Source: Aristolochia californica (Eukaryota; Streptophyta; Magnoliopsida; Piperales; Aristolochiaceae). From it: a stretch of DNA of 64,000 nt. The DNA is taken from positions 1,178,001-1,242,000 of the forward strand of contig JARWKL010000006.1 of the NCBI GenBank assembly GCA_029961685.1, in the 5' to 3' direction. A model generated the notes under the pieces. That model made no database searches, was not told where the DNA came from, and worked only from the letters and a program-made list of their open reading frames with translations. Below, piece after piece: positions 1 to 11,559 of the stretch. Made by a program: the position numbers and the translations under genes. Positions within the stretch are counted from its first letter, which is position 1; each line of letters begins with the position of its first letter.

Positions 1-294
1 TTCTGGTTTCTTATAATTTTTATTGGTACGAGAACACTTCGTTAATAATGTAGATTTATGACATCATTCCATAATGAAGATTTATGTCCAACTCATGACC
101 AGTGAAAATGTAATAGGATCATTTTCTTAGCTCGAGTTGTCAAATACACATTTTCGATCATCTCCTGATGCAGCCTCTCTTCCTCTTATACACATATGGT
201 CAAAAGTTAATTAATTGACCATTTATCCTTATATGTGTTATAAGAGATTTTTTACGGTGCACATGCAAACGGAAGCGAGTTAAGGATGAAGTGG

Positions 295-410
295 ACAAAA
301 AATAACTCAAATATCTCAATCTCTTTCGATTTCAGTCATGCAGATGTGTTCATGCACACCCTTGGTACTAGTAAATTTGATGGAACACATTTGGGTTATC
401 AGGGTGTTCG
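295..410 (-). mobile_element. Ty1-copia gag fragment
   Basis: Read on the minus strand, this stretch gives ALANTLITQM followed by KGVHEHI, which resembles the middle of plant copia gag polyproteins. Two in-frame stops follow. About 35 bases here (around 384-418) are identical to the duplicated gag fragments near 3.8 and 4.6 kb, so it is a small relic of the same family. No LTR or pol is attached. Confidence 0.55.
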
Positions 411-420
411 CTAATGCCTA

Positions 421-1844
421 ATTGACCAGAGTAATGGGCTTAATGTGGATCCTTTTACAATCTAAGTTGTATTTGTAGATGTTCATTTAGACATCTATGC
501 AATGTGTTTTCCCCCTCCTTTATCTCGTCCTCCTTCAATAAAATTGACCAGTTATACTTTCACACTTTTATCTGAACTTGTTGTAAACGTTACCAGGGCC
601 TATATATGCTGCTTTATTCATGCATTATTAGCTTTTGTCAGTTTTTATTATTCTCTATAAGTTTCCTCATCTCTCGAACCTACAATTCCTTAAAACATCA
701 TTTTTTTCTTGGGTTGCTTCTCGACTGTGCAGTCCACGACAACGTTAAGACTCTTCAAGTTCATCTCTTGCTGCAGTTCTAATAAATTTCTGTCATGTGG
801 TTCCGGGTCACATAATTTCCTGTTCTGGATTGGATTTTTCAGACTCTTTAACTTTGATTCTTAAACTTCAGACTTTCTTCAAACCAGCTTCTACGATTCC
901 ATAATTTATGCGTCTCACTAAATGCAATTCTAATCTGCTATGGACGTAAGAGTTTAGGTCCACGAAAGGTAACAAAGAAGCATGGAAATGCACTAGAAAA
1001 GAAACCATAGCAAACCGTCCAATTCGTTCCGCATCGTCTCGGTAGAAAACCAGAGTGAGAGTCGAGACCCGTGTTGGGAAATATAACCACCCCCCCCCCC
1101 CCCCTCGTGAAGACGATTTTCGCACGTGTGAGATATGTCCCTTCATCATGGCTCTTCAAGAAATCGAACAGACATTTTAGTAGAAATATGTTTCTAGAAC
1201 TATTAGTGAGTTTTTCAATAAATATTGAAAATATATTTGTAGTAGAAATATAAGGACTATTAGTGCCTCACATTTTTTGAAAATATTTTTCTAATTAGAA
1301 ATTCTTATTAAAAAATTATATAATTTTTAAGTAAAATTTTCTTGCCAAGATGGGCTAGAAAACCGTATAGAAAAATTTTGAATAAGTATTTGACAGTTAA
1401 TGCTATAATACTTTTAACATGATGCAATTTTCATAGCAATTTTGTGTTTGACATTTTATTTGATTAAAATTTTATCAATAAGTATAGTAATATATTAGAT
1501 TGCTTATTAATTTTTATTTATTTCACTAGAAGAGGCAATAAGAGGTCCATTTAACTTTCCTGATAAAATTTTAAAATAGTTCTGGTAATTTTCTAGTAAG
1601 TCTCTAATAGTAATAGGATTTTATTTAAAGGTTTTTCTAGAAATATGTATCCTAGGAAAAACATCTCTACTTTTTCCTAGAATATAAATTTTCAATCAGG
1701 GGCACTAAGGAGGCCATAATAAATTTATGGCCAAAAATTACAAAATAAGCTAGACAACATTTGGGGTAAAAAAGATTAATATTGGTGAGTTCTAATCCAT
1801 TATCGAGATTCAATCTCGAACCTCCCCTATCATTCTTTTTTTAA
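421..1844. other. non-coding, AT-rich, no gene seen
   Basis: I see no splice-consistent coding sequence. A run of about 18 C lies near 1087-1104. Short open frames across it are artefacts of that run. The rest is AT-rich with no recognisable repeat. Confidence 0.5.
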
Positions 1845-2335
1845 AAATGTATGCATAATTTTATAGATAATTTATTTGACATATATTTTATGTAGAGTAT
1901 TAAATGTAGGTTAACCTCGAACATGGTTAGAACTCGAGTTCGATTACAATTTTAGGCTCGAGGCTAGGTCGGCTCGAACTCGAGTTCGAAATCTTTAAAT
2001 CAATGCTCGGCTTGAACACAGAAAGGTTCAGACTCAACTGGATTCGATGCCACCCTTATGCCCAATTTTATGTAAAACGTATGTATAATTTTATATACAA
2101 TTTATTTGATATGTATTTTTTGAAAAATTTTAAATGTATGTTGGAGTTTCAACTCGAGACATGTAATTTTTTAAAAGTTTTAAATGAATGTTGAAACTCG
2201 AGCTCGGCTCGAACTCGGTTAAAATTATTGGGTTCAAGCTTGATAACAATTTTAGGCTTGAGGCTAGGCTCGGCTTGAGCTCGAGTTCGAAATATTTAAA
2301 TTAAACTCTACTCGAACATAGACCCCTAGTTGGAG
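1845..2335. repeat. diverged direct repeat, CTCGAG-rich
   Basis: Two diverged copies of a unit follow one another. Each begins like GTATGCATAATTTTATA (about 1848 and 2078) and ends in a stretch rich in CTCGAG, GGCTCGA and GAGTTCGAAAT (about 1925-2000 and 2190-2300). The origin is unknown; it is not coding. Confidence 0.5.
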
Positions 2336-2888
2336 GATTCTCAAACGCATGCTACAACCAAGCAAGAGTTTTAACTAAGCTCAAGATAACGTAATCTCAT
2401 GGGAACTCTTTGTTGGGCGTATGACTGGAAACATGGAAGGGAGGCTCTCCGCCTCCCCCGGAGAACCCCACTCTCTCTCCTAAGATTTTCGCTGGTGCAG
2501 AGCTGTAGAGAAGAAACACTTGAAAATAAGTATAAAGGGTCTAAAATGGTAAGATTCCCATATAAATTGAAGAAATTTCAAAGATTTGGGAATTCACAAT
2601 GTGAAAAAGTTTAACCATTAAAACAGGACTGTTGAGACATCACTTTATGGCAAACATCACTTTATGGAAAGAAAACGAAAAGGCTGAGAATGCTTGGAGT
2701 ATTTCTCAATAATTAAAAGCGAATGCAAGGAATAAAGAAGACGGGAAAGAAAAGCAGTGACCTTTGATGTATAGTTTCTGTCTTCAGGGTGTGCTGCAAA
2801 GTTTTCAATCAACGGGTCCTGCCAACTTCTTTCTTGGGGGCGATTTCTCTGCAAATGAGAGACGACGACTCAGTAAAACCATTCTGAG
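2336..2888. other. upstream region of DUF247 copy A
   Basis: This is non-coding sequence before the first DUF247 copy. It does not share the promoter blocks seen before copies B, C or E. The start codon context at 2889 (CTGAGATGGAGAC) is like that of the other copies. Confidence 0.4.
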
Positions 2889-3721
2889 ATGGAGACGGAG
2901 AGTTTACTGAACCAAACGGAGATTTCTGTAGAAGCAACTGATCACTTGCAGAAACGTTACATACATGTAATGCAAAAGGATAAGCAGATTGCTGAACCTG
3001 CGAAAGAGGACACCATCGTTCACATGGACCTGCTGAAAGAGCTGAAGCTTATGTCCAAACAGGAAGAGGCGAAAGAGTGGGAAAATTGTTGTATTTATCG
3101 TGTACCCTGGTATGTAAGGGAAAAAAATCCTCAAGCATACACACCCAAACTAGTATCCTTTGGGCCTATACCATCACGGTGCACCTCATCTCATGGAAAT
3201 GGAATTACACAAGCACAGAATACTGGCTCATGTACTCAGGAGATCTGGAAAATCTTTTGAAGATTATGTCCAAGTACTCAAACCCCTAACAAAGCTCTTA
3301 ATGGAGTCATACAGAAATCTGGATGGGAAATGGAAGGATCCACATAAGTTCTTACAATTAATGGTGCTTGATGGATTCTTTTGGTTGGAGATGAGACGAG
3401 TATATGTAAACAAGGATGAAAAATTCGAGTCTGATTTATGTGAAAATGATCCCATGTTTAGCTCTAGCGCTGCGCCCTTCGCAGTCTCTGACTTGGAAGA
3501 TGATATAGGTATGCTGGAAAACCTGCTCCCTGCATCTTTAATTATATGTAGAAAATAAAACAGAGATAAGTTCATCTTTAATCCCCATTGATTGAAACTT
3601 AAAAGCTGACTCTCAATGACCTCCAACTCCCTACTTCAGGAACCCTACACTTCCTTGATGAGGTAAGAAACGATATAGGCGCACACGACGGCTGTGGGTG
3701 TCGGGGGGGGGGGGGGGGGGG

Positions 3722-4047
3722 TTACCCAAGTTTCTTATTAGTAGATATGTTGCTTTTGATAAAACTTATATGCTTCACCCGAGAAAGGAGTACATTTGGG
3801 TTATCAGGGTGTTCGCTAATGCCTTATTGGAAGTCTCAAACTATTCATAAATAGGTTGAAGATATTCCTTGGGTTTTGCACATTCTGGAATGGATCCATG
3901 GATACTCTTCCCAATATGAGACTTAATAAACATCAAACTTAATCTATTAGGCTGCTCCCAAAGTTCAAATGATGTTTTTTCAATTTGGGTACTGGATTCC
4001 GTGGGATTTGGAGGTTCATCCACTCGAAGTGCCAAGTCAATATCCAT
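3722..4047 (-). mobile_element. Ty1-copia gag fragment, duplicate 1
   Basis: The minus strand reads MDIDLALRVDEPPNPTESS near its start and FELWEQPNRLSLMFIKSHI further on, a typical start of plant copia gag. After a stop it continues with FETSNKALANTLITQM. There is no protease or pol. The copy at 4471-4804 differs at only a few sites. Confidence 0.65.
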
Positions 4048-4087
4048 GCACCCTGATAATTATTAGGAGAATTTTCTCCTTCCACTC

Positions 4088-4252
4088 TGTTGAAGATCCG
4101 AACTTAACGGGTCTTACGATCTGAGATTAACTGGTCTTGATCCGACAAGAACGGATCTGTAATTTTAAACGGGATTCGTTCCCTTATATGTAAACGTATT
4201 CTGAATGTATATTTTCATATCAGAAATAAAGAATTTTACATGGTATCAGAGC
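4088..4252 (+). mobile_element. short LTR plus primer-binding site
   Basis: The segment starts TGTTGAAGATCC and ends GAATTTTACA (4240), directly followed by TGGTATCAGAGC (4241-4252), the standard initiator-Met tRNA primer site. At about 153 bp the LTR is TRIM-sized. No second LTR was found nearby, so this is a 5' end only. It sits just after copy 1 of the local duplication; the second copy continues with unrelated sequence at the same point. Confidence 0.65.
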
Positions 4253-4418
4253 GACGATCTTGAGATCGCTCTTTCTATTGTTTTTTTTTCCTTACTTCAG
4301 GAACCCTACACTTCCTTGATGAGGTAAGAAACGATATAGGCGTACACCATCGCCAAAGCACACGACGGCTGAGCAATGTATTCTACTCTGCATCTGAATT
4401 ACACAATTGGTGGGGGGT

Positions 4419-4452
<34 letters not shown>

Positions 4453-4470
4453 ACTGATTATGGTGTACTG

Positions 4471-4804
4471 ATCCAAAGTCACCCAAGTTTCTTATTAGTA
4501 GAGATGTTACTTTTGATAAAACTTATATGCTTCACCCGAGAAAGGAGTACATTTGGGTTATCAGGGTGTTCGCTAATGCCTTATTGGAAGTCTCAAACTA
4601 TTCATAAATAACTTGAAGATATTCCTTGGGTTTTGCACATTCTAGAATGGATCCACGGATACTCTTCCCAATATGAGACTTAATAAACATCAAACTTAAT
4701 CTATTAGGCTGCTCCCAAAGTTCAAATAATGTTTTTTCAATTTGGGTACTGGATTCCGTGGGATTTGGAGGTTCATCCACTCGAAGTGCCAAGTCAATAT
4801 CCAT
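4471..4804 (-). mobile_element. Ty1-copia gag fragment, duplicate 2
   Basis: This is a near-identical copy of the fragment at 3722-4047, in the same orientation, created by the local duplication. It begins with the same MDIDLALRVDEPPNPTESS reading and has the same stop before the NKALANTLITQM part. Confidence 0.65.
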
Positions 4805-4949
4805 GCACCCTGATAATTATTAGGAGAATTTTCTCCTTCCACTCAATATAATTCTCTCCATTTAAAGGAAAAATAGAAGAATCAAAGTTTGGGACATACA
4901 AAACTATTTGGAATACATTTAGGATTTCGGGTGAAGGCACTCAGTTAAG

Positions 4950-5500
4950 TGAACTGATTCCAGTGAAAAAACAAAGAAGACTTCAATTTACCATTTATTT
5001 TAATCTCTATGATAGAAAGAGGAAGCTGCGTTCACAGGTTACATTCTTTTAATCTCAAGAAAAACGAAGTCCACTTTCATTATTCAGTAGGTGCCGTCTG
5101 CTCCGTATACGCGAATCTAGAGAGGGTCGGAGAAAGAGCACCAGATTGCTCAAATACCATATCTTGCTGGTTTCGGTAAGGTAATCACCGATTGAGATGG
5201 AGAGGCGGAGATTACTGAAGCAAATGGGGATTCCGGAGGAGCAGAAGAACCGGCTTTTTTGCGGTTTGTCTATTAAACCACAAAAACTGTGGCTGGGTCA
5301 TCTGGTTTTTATGCTTTCCTAGGGTATCTTGACATGGATAAGAGGCCAAGTCCCGTTGAACATAAAATATCTAGAAATGACACAAGTGATCCAGTCCAAA
5401 GCTGCGTTCACATTATATTTATTATTTGCAGGAGACCAGAGTTGAGTCACTCGCCTTCTCGTATTAAAAAATGACCAAGCAGGCTGGATTCTTGCTATTT
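4950..5500 (+). pseudogene. DUF247 5'-end fragment 1
   Basis: The stretch 4950-5200 matches the promoter/5'UTR of gene B (shared words such as TTATTCAGTAGGTGCCG and CCGTATACGCGAATC). It reaches an ATG context GATGGAGAGGCGG near 5196 and a few codons of exon 1. It then breaks into a non-family segment that recurs at 6720 and 11330 (GGTATCTTGACATGGATAAG in this copy). No DUF247 core motif follows. Confidence 0.6.
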
Positions 5501-5759
5501 AAAAATTGTTTTGTAAAAAATGAAGGTGTAGTCATGTTTCAAGGTTTTATAAAAGGCTGGTGAAGGAATAAATGTTACGCAGCCAATCGGAAAAGATAGA
5601 ATTAATGAAGTTTGAATAGATTACTAAATCAAGCTGAAATTGCAGTAGAAGACTTCAGTTTATATTTTAGACGAATTTAAAAGCGCTTTCGTCTGATTCC
5701 AATGAAAAAAACGAAGAAGACTTCAGTTTACCATCTACTTTAATCTCTATGATGAAAAG

Positions 5760-6290
5760 AGGAAGCTGAGTACAAGGAAGTTATTTTTTAGCTGTTTTTA
5801 AAAATATGATATCTAGCTGTTTTTTAGGTTTTCAGCTTCTCCTCCGTCGCTATCCATAATGGGGACGGAGAAAGGCAGCAATAACAAAGAGAGGAAGAGG
5901 GGGAGGGAAGATCTGCAGAAGACACTCCCAGTATTTTTGTTAAATGCATAAGATATGCAGAAATGAGGCAAGTGGATGGATTCCAGTGAAAAAACAAAGA
6001 AGACTTGAAGTTAACCATGATATTTCAATTTGTAAAGTAGAAAGAGGAAGCTGCGTTCACATGACATTTGCAAAGGCTCGATCTGACTCGGTTGTGGATT
6101 TTTTTGTATCCGAATCAGAGTCCTAACTCTGAGTGGAAAATCAGTGGTCCATGGCACTGTTTTTAAATACATAAAATATCCACAAATGACCCATTCCAGT
6201 GAGAAAACAAAGAGAGAGGAAGCTGAGTTCTGAAAGGTAACTTCACACCCTGTCCAGATTTTAGAAGTAGCCCATTCCATCTAGGTTTTA
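5760..6290. repeat. repeated upstream block Q, copy 1
   Basis: This block (words such as TCGCTATCCATAATGGGGA and CCGAATCAGAGTCCTAACTC) recurs at 9736-10260 and 13760-14230. It has no supportable open frame. It appears to be part of an ancestral upstream region of the DUF247 copies, multiplied with them. Confidence 0.6.
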
Positions 6291-6339
6291 TAACAGAGCT
6301 ACAAACAACGTAGCAATCCTAACAATGCAAATTCAGGAT

Positions 6340-6935
6340 TTCGGGTGAAGTCACTCAGCTAAGCTAAGTGGACTGATCCTAGTGAAAAAACAAAGAAGAC
6401 TTCAGTTTACCATTTATTTTAATCTCTACGATAGAAAGATGAAGCTACGTTCACAGGTTAATTTCTTTTAATCTCAAGAAAAACAAAAATCCGCATTCAT
6501 TATTCAGTAGGTGTCGTCTGCTGCTTGGACCGAGTCTTCTCCGTATACGCGAATTGAGAGAGAGTCGGAGAAAGAGCACCAGATTGCTCAAATACCGTAT
6601 CTTGCTGGTTTCTGTAAGTTAATCACCGATTGAGATGGAGAGGCGGAGATTACTGAAGCAAACGGGGATTTTTGTAGAAGCAGAAGAACCGGCCTTTTTG
6701 CGGTTTGTCTATTAAACTACAAAAACTAGCTGGGTCATCTGGTTTTTATGCTTTCCTTGGGTATCTTGACATGGATAAGAGGCCAAGTCCCATTGAAAAA
6801 ACTCGCATTAAAAAACTGGCTGGGTCATCTTCTCGCATTAAAAAACTGACCAAGCAGGCTGGATTCTGGCTATTTAAAAATTGTTTTATAAAATATGAAG
6901 GTGTAGTCATGTTTCAAGGTTTTATAACAGGCTAG
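6340..6935 (+). pseudogene. DUF247 5'-end fragment 2
   Basis: This is a second copy of the promoter/5'UTR block, again reaching GATGGAGAGGCGGAGAT near 6632 and then the non-family tail. The tail contains a short internal duplication around CGCATTAAAAAACTG (6804-6850). It has no DUF247 core and is not functional. Confidence 0.6.
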
Positions 6936-7580
6936 TGAAGGAATAAATGTTATGCAGCCAATCGGAAAAGCTAGAATTCATGGAATTTGAATGGAGTTAG
7001 GTAGGATGCCAAATCGAATAAGTAACAAATGTGAAGGAAATGAGCTGATGAGCGACTTGGGGTATTTCGACTCCTCACAGCTGGAGGAGAGACTTGGGTA
7101 TTTAGAACTACTGGGTGCTTCGGCTGTTTGACTTCTTTTCTAGAGTGAGATTTATATAGAGACCAGTGTGGAATAAATACGAAATTTTTTTTATCGTGCT
7201 TGCTGCCGTTTGCATAACCGAGATGGAGAGATTATTAAATCAAGCTGAAATTGCAATAGAAGACTTCAGTTTCTTTTTCAGACGTATTTAAAAGCGCTTT
7301 CATCTGATTCCAATGAAAAAAACAAAGAAGACTTCAGGCACCTGGACTGATTCCAATGAAAAAAACTAAGAAGACTTGAGTTTACCATTTACTTTAGAGT
7401 TTACCAAAGTAACAGTTTGAAAAAACTTATTTCTGAAAACAACGACGGTATCAACTTATTTGCAAAAATACCGAACTTTCACCGGTCCACTGTACATGTG
7501 GGCAGTCAAAGACGACCCGTAAACTTTGACTGCTTACATATCGCCACATCATCAGTATAACGTGAGTAGATTAAAACATA

Positions 7581-7690
7581 AGCTGCCACGTTATTATCCC
7601 GACACATGAGCTACCACGTTATTATTCCGACACATGAGCTACCACGTTATTATTCCAACACATGAGCTACCACGTAATCTGCCACGTCAT
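7581..7690. repeat. 28-bp tandem repeat in the MULE
   Basis: Three to four copies of a unit close to CACGTTATTATTCCGACACA plus TGAGCTAC follow one another just inside the left TIR. They are subterminal repeats of the element. Confidence 0.7.
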
Positions 7691-8639
7691 TATATATTAC
7701 TGTCTTTTTGCCCTGTCATCTAGGGCCACGTAGGCGGCCCTCACTTATGTTTTTCGTTCTAATCTCTTCCTCGATCTTTCTCCTTGCTTCTCGTCTCAGC
7801 CCCTCTCCTCTCACCGCTCCCCTGCTGCCGCCGCTCGTCCTTGGCCGCTCCCCTGCTGCCGCCGGTCGACACCCCCCTCTCAACCGCTCTCTCTTCGCCT
7901 CAACCCAGACTTCGTCTCAGCCTCATCTCTCATTCTTCTTCTCCGTTCCCCTTTGTTCATCCTCTCGCCGCTCCTTTCTCAAAACTGAAAACTATCATTT
8001 CATCTTTTCATCGCCCCCTCTCTCCAAACCGAACCCTATAATTTCCTCTCTTCGTAGCCCCCTCTCTCAAAACCGAGCCCTATAATTTCCTCTTAGCGCC
8101 CCCTCTCTTAATACCCTATTATTTTACTCTCTCGCCGCCCTTTCTCTCAAAACCGAAGTCCTACTCACCCTCCAAACCCGAATTTGAATTTCAGAAGCCG
8201 ATTTAGCAGGGTGATTTTTTAGGGCGTTTGTTAATTGAATCTAATTACTGTGTTTAATTATAATGTTGATTTGAATTTAGGTGTTTAATTACTGTATTTA
8301 TTTTTTTGTGATTTACTGTTTAATTTTTGATTTTATGTTAATGAAATTTCTGTCAATTGCAGATAATTTTATCTTGCTAAATAAATGAGGCTTGTCCTCT
8401 ATGTTGGGTTTGCTTTATAGTTTGAGTCTATTTGGTTCGTCCTCTGAAGGTTGTTAGAAAAATTGGGTGTGCTATAACTTGGTTCAAGAAATGTAATTTC
8501 AGTCTTTTGAACCCATGTCAAATATGTTGGGACGCCATGGCTCCCATTAACGATCTCTTTGACATCATTATACAACATTTACTTTCCTTTGTGCTTTGAC
8601 CAAAATTTAACATTTTTTGCTTCAATGCTTCCATCGAGG

Positions 8640-9480
8640 GCTTTAAACCTACAAATTTATCGATACATTAATTTTTTTAGTTAATAAATATTTTAAATTG
8701 ATAATAAAAGGTGTTGTAAGATTTTTAATTAACTAATGTATTTTTTAATAATTTATTATTCTGTAAATAAGGTAATAAAAAGCATATAAATAAATTTTTT
8801 ATATATTTTTTATTTTTAAATATTTTAAATCCAGAGTAAATGGGTAAGAGTTAGATTTTTTCTATTTATAAATATTATAATTTTTTAAATAAGGTGATAA
8901 AAAGTATACAAATAAATTGTATTTTTAAACTCTAAAATAACTTTTTTTTTGTATATTTTTGTAATTTATAAATATTTTAAATCAATAATATATGGGTAAG
9001 ACTTAAGAGTAAGATTTTTTAAATCCATAATCAATGGGTAAGAGTTAGATTTTTTCTATTGATAAGTATTTTAAATTTGTAAATATTATAATTTTTTAAA
9101 TAAGGTGACAAAAAGTATACAAATAAATTATATTTTTAAACTCTAAAATAGTTTTTTATATATATTTTTTAATTTATAAATATTTTAAATCTATAATATG
9201 TGGGTAAGACTTAAGAGTAAGATTTTTTCTATTTATAAATATTTTAAATCTAATTATTTTACTTATTTTATTTTATTTTTTAAAATATAAAGTAATAAAA
9301 AGTGTAACAATAATTTTTTTTCATTAATAAATATTTTAATTGATATTAAATGGTGTTAAATAAGTAAGAGTTAAAAATTTAATTGTTTATTAAAATTTGT
9401 AATAATTTATTATTTTATATATAAGGTAAAAAAGTGTATTTGATTTTTTTATTTTTTTAAAATTTATTTAAAATTTTATC
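8640..9480. repeat. AT-rich internal repeats in the MULE
   Basis: Words such as GGGTAAGACTTAAGAGTAAG and AAATATTTTAAAT recur about every 150-200 bp. The region is very AT-rich, has no coding potential and belongs to the interior of the Mutator-like element. Confidence 0.5.
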
Positions 9481-9735
9481 ATGCAATGACGTGGCAACTG
9501 ACATGGCAGATGACGTGTCAAATGTAATGACATGGCAACATATGTGTTCATATACCGTATCACATTGATGACATGGCAACACATAAGTAGTCAGCTTACG
9601 TGTCGTCTTTCACTGTCCACATGTACAGTGGACCGGTCAAAGTTTGGTATTTTTGCAACTAAGTTGATGGCATCGTTGTTTTTAGAAATAAGTTTTTTCA
9701 AACTGTTATTTTGGTCAAAAAACCCTTTACTTTAA

Positions 9736-10260
9736 TCTCTATAATGAAAAGAGGAAGCTGAGTACGAGGAAGTTATTTTTTAACTGTTTTTAAAAATATG
9801 ATATCTAGAAGGCCTGTACAAGAAAGTTATTTTTTAGGTGTTCAATTGCTCCTTCGTCGCTATCCATAATGGGGAAGGAGAACAACAGAGGGGGAGGGAA
9901 GATTCGTAGAAGACTCTCCCATTTATTTTTGTTAAATACACAAGATATGGAGAAATGAGGCAAGTGGATTGATTCCAGTGAAAAAACAAAGAAGACTTGA
10001 AGTTAACTATGATATTTTACTTTGTAAAGTAGAAAGCGGAAGCTGCGTTCACATGACATTTGCAAGGGCTTGATCTGACTCGATTGTGGATTTTTTTTGT
10101 ATCCGAATCAGAGTCCTAACTCTAAGTCGAAAATCCCTGATCCATGGCACTGATTTTAAATACATAAAATATCCACAAATGACTTATTCCAGTGAGAAAA
10201 CAAAGAGAGAGGAAGCTGAGTTCACATCATAATTCTGAAAGGTAACATTAAAAATGGGGC
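9736..10260. repeat. repeated upstream block Q, copy 2
   Basis: This matches 5760-6290 and 13760-14230. Together with the following LTR piece and the DUF247 5' fragment it forms a roughly 1.4-kb segment duplicated at 13760-15180. Confidence 0.6.
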
Positions 10261-10978
10261 AAATGCAAACCGCAAAAAGAAATTATACATGCTTTCTACT
10301 CTTACATGAAACTTTTAGTCTGCTTGACCTTTGTTGTTTGAGATGATGATTTCTCTTTCTTGAAAAATCTAATTTCAACTATTATTTTTGAGTTAGAAAC
10401 TAAACTCAAATATCTTTCCAATGGTACGTAATATGATATATGAAACACACAGTAATAGAGTGAAACATCTAATAAAAAATAGGAACTGGTAAAGAAAACT
10501 AAGGGAAAACCAAGAAACTCCTTTTTTTTCTTTCTTTTTCTTTTTCTTATTCTTATTTTTCTTCTTCTTCTTCCTCCCTTCTTCTCCATATTCTTCTCCT
10601 TTTCCATCTCAAATATTTTTCCGCTCTGATACCATGTGATTTCTAAGACCAACACATAAACCCAAGAGATCTGAAGGAAAGGAGAGAAGAGCGAAACTCT
10701 AGCTCTTGGGAGAGTGGATAGAAGAAACCAAGAGAGAGAATAAAAAGGAAAAAGAAACGTATATGGACCGAATTTGAGCCAAGAGGAAGAGGTTTGAATG
10801 CTCTACCCCATGCCTTGAAGTTATATTTATAGTTGTGTGAAGGTATTTACAATGACTATAATGCCCTTAGGGCTACATGCTTTAAAAGAAAAATGACCTA
10901 CACTAGTTTGTATAATTAAAATTTTATGCCATATCTATAAAAGTTCTCCTTATGTACTAGCCATAACACCCCTACACA
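10261..10978 (-). mobile_element. LTR-retroelement end, copy 1
   Basis: GCTCTGATACCA at 10623-10634 is the reverse complement of the initiator-Met primer site. The LTR therefore lies to its right (10635-10978, about 344 bp, TGTGATTTC to CCCCTACACA) and the interior to its left, on the minus strand. Open frames here are only lysine/serine-rich low complexity. A homologous end lies at 14225-14896 and a distant one at 16600-17275. Confidence 0.6.
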
Positions 10979-11117
10979 CGTTACATATAGACTCCTCACG
11001 GTTGGAGGAGAGACTTAGATATTTAACTTATTTTCTAGAGTTTGATTTATATAGAGACTAGTACGGAATAAATAAGAAGAAAAATTCATTCTGCTTAGTG
11101 ATGTTTATATAACCGAA

Positions 11118-11530
11118 ATGGAGATGGAGAGATCTCTAAAGCAAGCCAAAATTCGCTTAAAATTCATTGGAAAAAGTGTTTCCCACAAGCGGGAAACTTT
11201 TTCAAGAATTCCTTTTCTCATCGAATTAAAAATTTGTTGGCAAAAATACCAGATTACTCGAGCAAACAGAGATTTCAGTAGAAGCAGAAGAACAGGCTGT
11301 TTTTTGCCGTTTGTCTATTAAACCACAAAAACTGGCTGGGTCATTTCGTTTTTATGCTTTCCTTGGGTATCATGACATGGATAAGAGGCCAAGCCCCGTT
11401 GAACATAGAATATCTAGAAATGATACAAGTCGACGAGACCAAAGCTGCGTTCGCATTTTGTTTATTATTTGCAGGTGACTAGAGTTGAGTTACTCTTCTT
11501 CTCGTATGAAAAAAAAGACCAAGCAGGCCG
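11118..11530 (+). pseudogene. DUF247 5'-end fragment 3
   Basis: A start context GAAATGGAGATGGAGAG at 11118 matches that at 15082. The first codons then give way to unrelated sequence and to the same non-family tail found at 5289 and 6720. It has no DUF247 core. A short inverted repeat with arms like GAAAAAGTGTTTCCC lies at 11170-11203. Confidence 0.5.
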
Positions 11531-11559
11531 GAAGAAGGTTGTAGGGGCGGCTACGTTCA

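Larger units (their letters stand above)
2889..4410 (+). pseudogene. DUF247 copy A, broken
   Basis: The N-terminal part reads like gene B, with the DUF247 landmarks CCIYRVPWYV and YTPKLVSFGP. One extra T at about 3167 then shifts the frame. The family sequence continues in the next frame (YHHGAPHL, FLQLMVLDGFFWLE, ENDPMFSSS) to a stop near 3558. Compared with gene B, the end of exon 1 is deleted after about 3545, which removes the splice donor. An exon-2 start follows an AG at about 3636 but runs into a poly-G tract after about 65 bases. A second copy of the same exon-2 start lies at 4304-4410 and also ends in poly-G. The rest of exon 2, including the membrane segment, is absent. It cannot encode a normal protein. 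Confidence 0.85.
3627..4850. repeat. local duplication with two poly-G tracts
   Basis: Copy 1 runs from the exon-2 start at about 3636 through a G run (3703-3721) to about 4087. Copy 2 runs from about 4298 through a longer G run (4419-4451, preceded by GGGGGG) to about 4848. The segments after the G runs are nearly identical, down to GGAGAATTTTCTCCTTCC. Between the copies lie an LTR and primer-binding site. The G runs lie at equivalent points, so the tract existed before the duplication or guided it. Assembly error at homopolymers is also possible. Confidence 0.7.
7388..9734. mobile_element. Mutator-like element, non-autonomous, with TSDs
   Basis: The element (7397-9725, 2329 bp) is flanked by a perfect 9-bp duplication TTTACTTTA (7388-7396 and 9726-9734). 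Its ends are long terminal inverted repeats, roughly 150 bp. Both contain AACAGTTTGAAAAAACTTAT and GACCGGTCCACTGTACATGT-like stretches in opposite orientation (7410-7495 and 9610-9712). Long TIRs with a 9-bp TSD are the mark of MULEs. Related copies of the host sequence (around 4990 and 6410) lack the insert. No transposase is visible. Inside are a C/T-rich stretch (7740-8190) that resembles a plant 5'UTR and may be captured DNA, and an AT-rich stretch (8640-9480). Confidence 0.85.

Noticed and set aside
868..1253. Open frames on both strands around 1.0 kb
   Set aside because: They exist because a poly-C run lacks stops; no conservation signal.
4292..4611. Polyproline/polyglycine frames
   Set aside because: Translation of the G homopolymer within a DUF247 pseudogene.
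7708..8085. 125-codon serine/proline-rich frame
   Set aside because: C/T-rich composition inside the Mutator-like element, no family feature; an overlapping frame is just as long.
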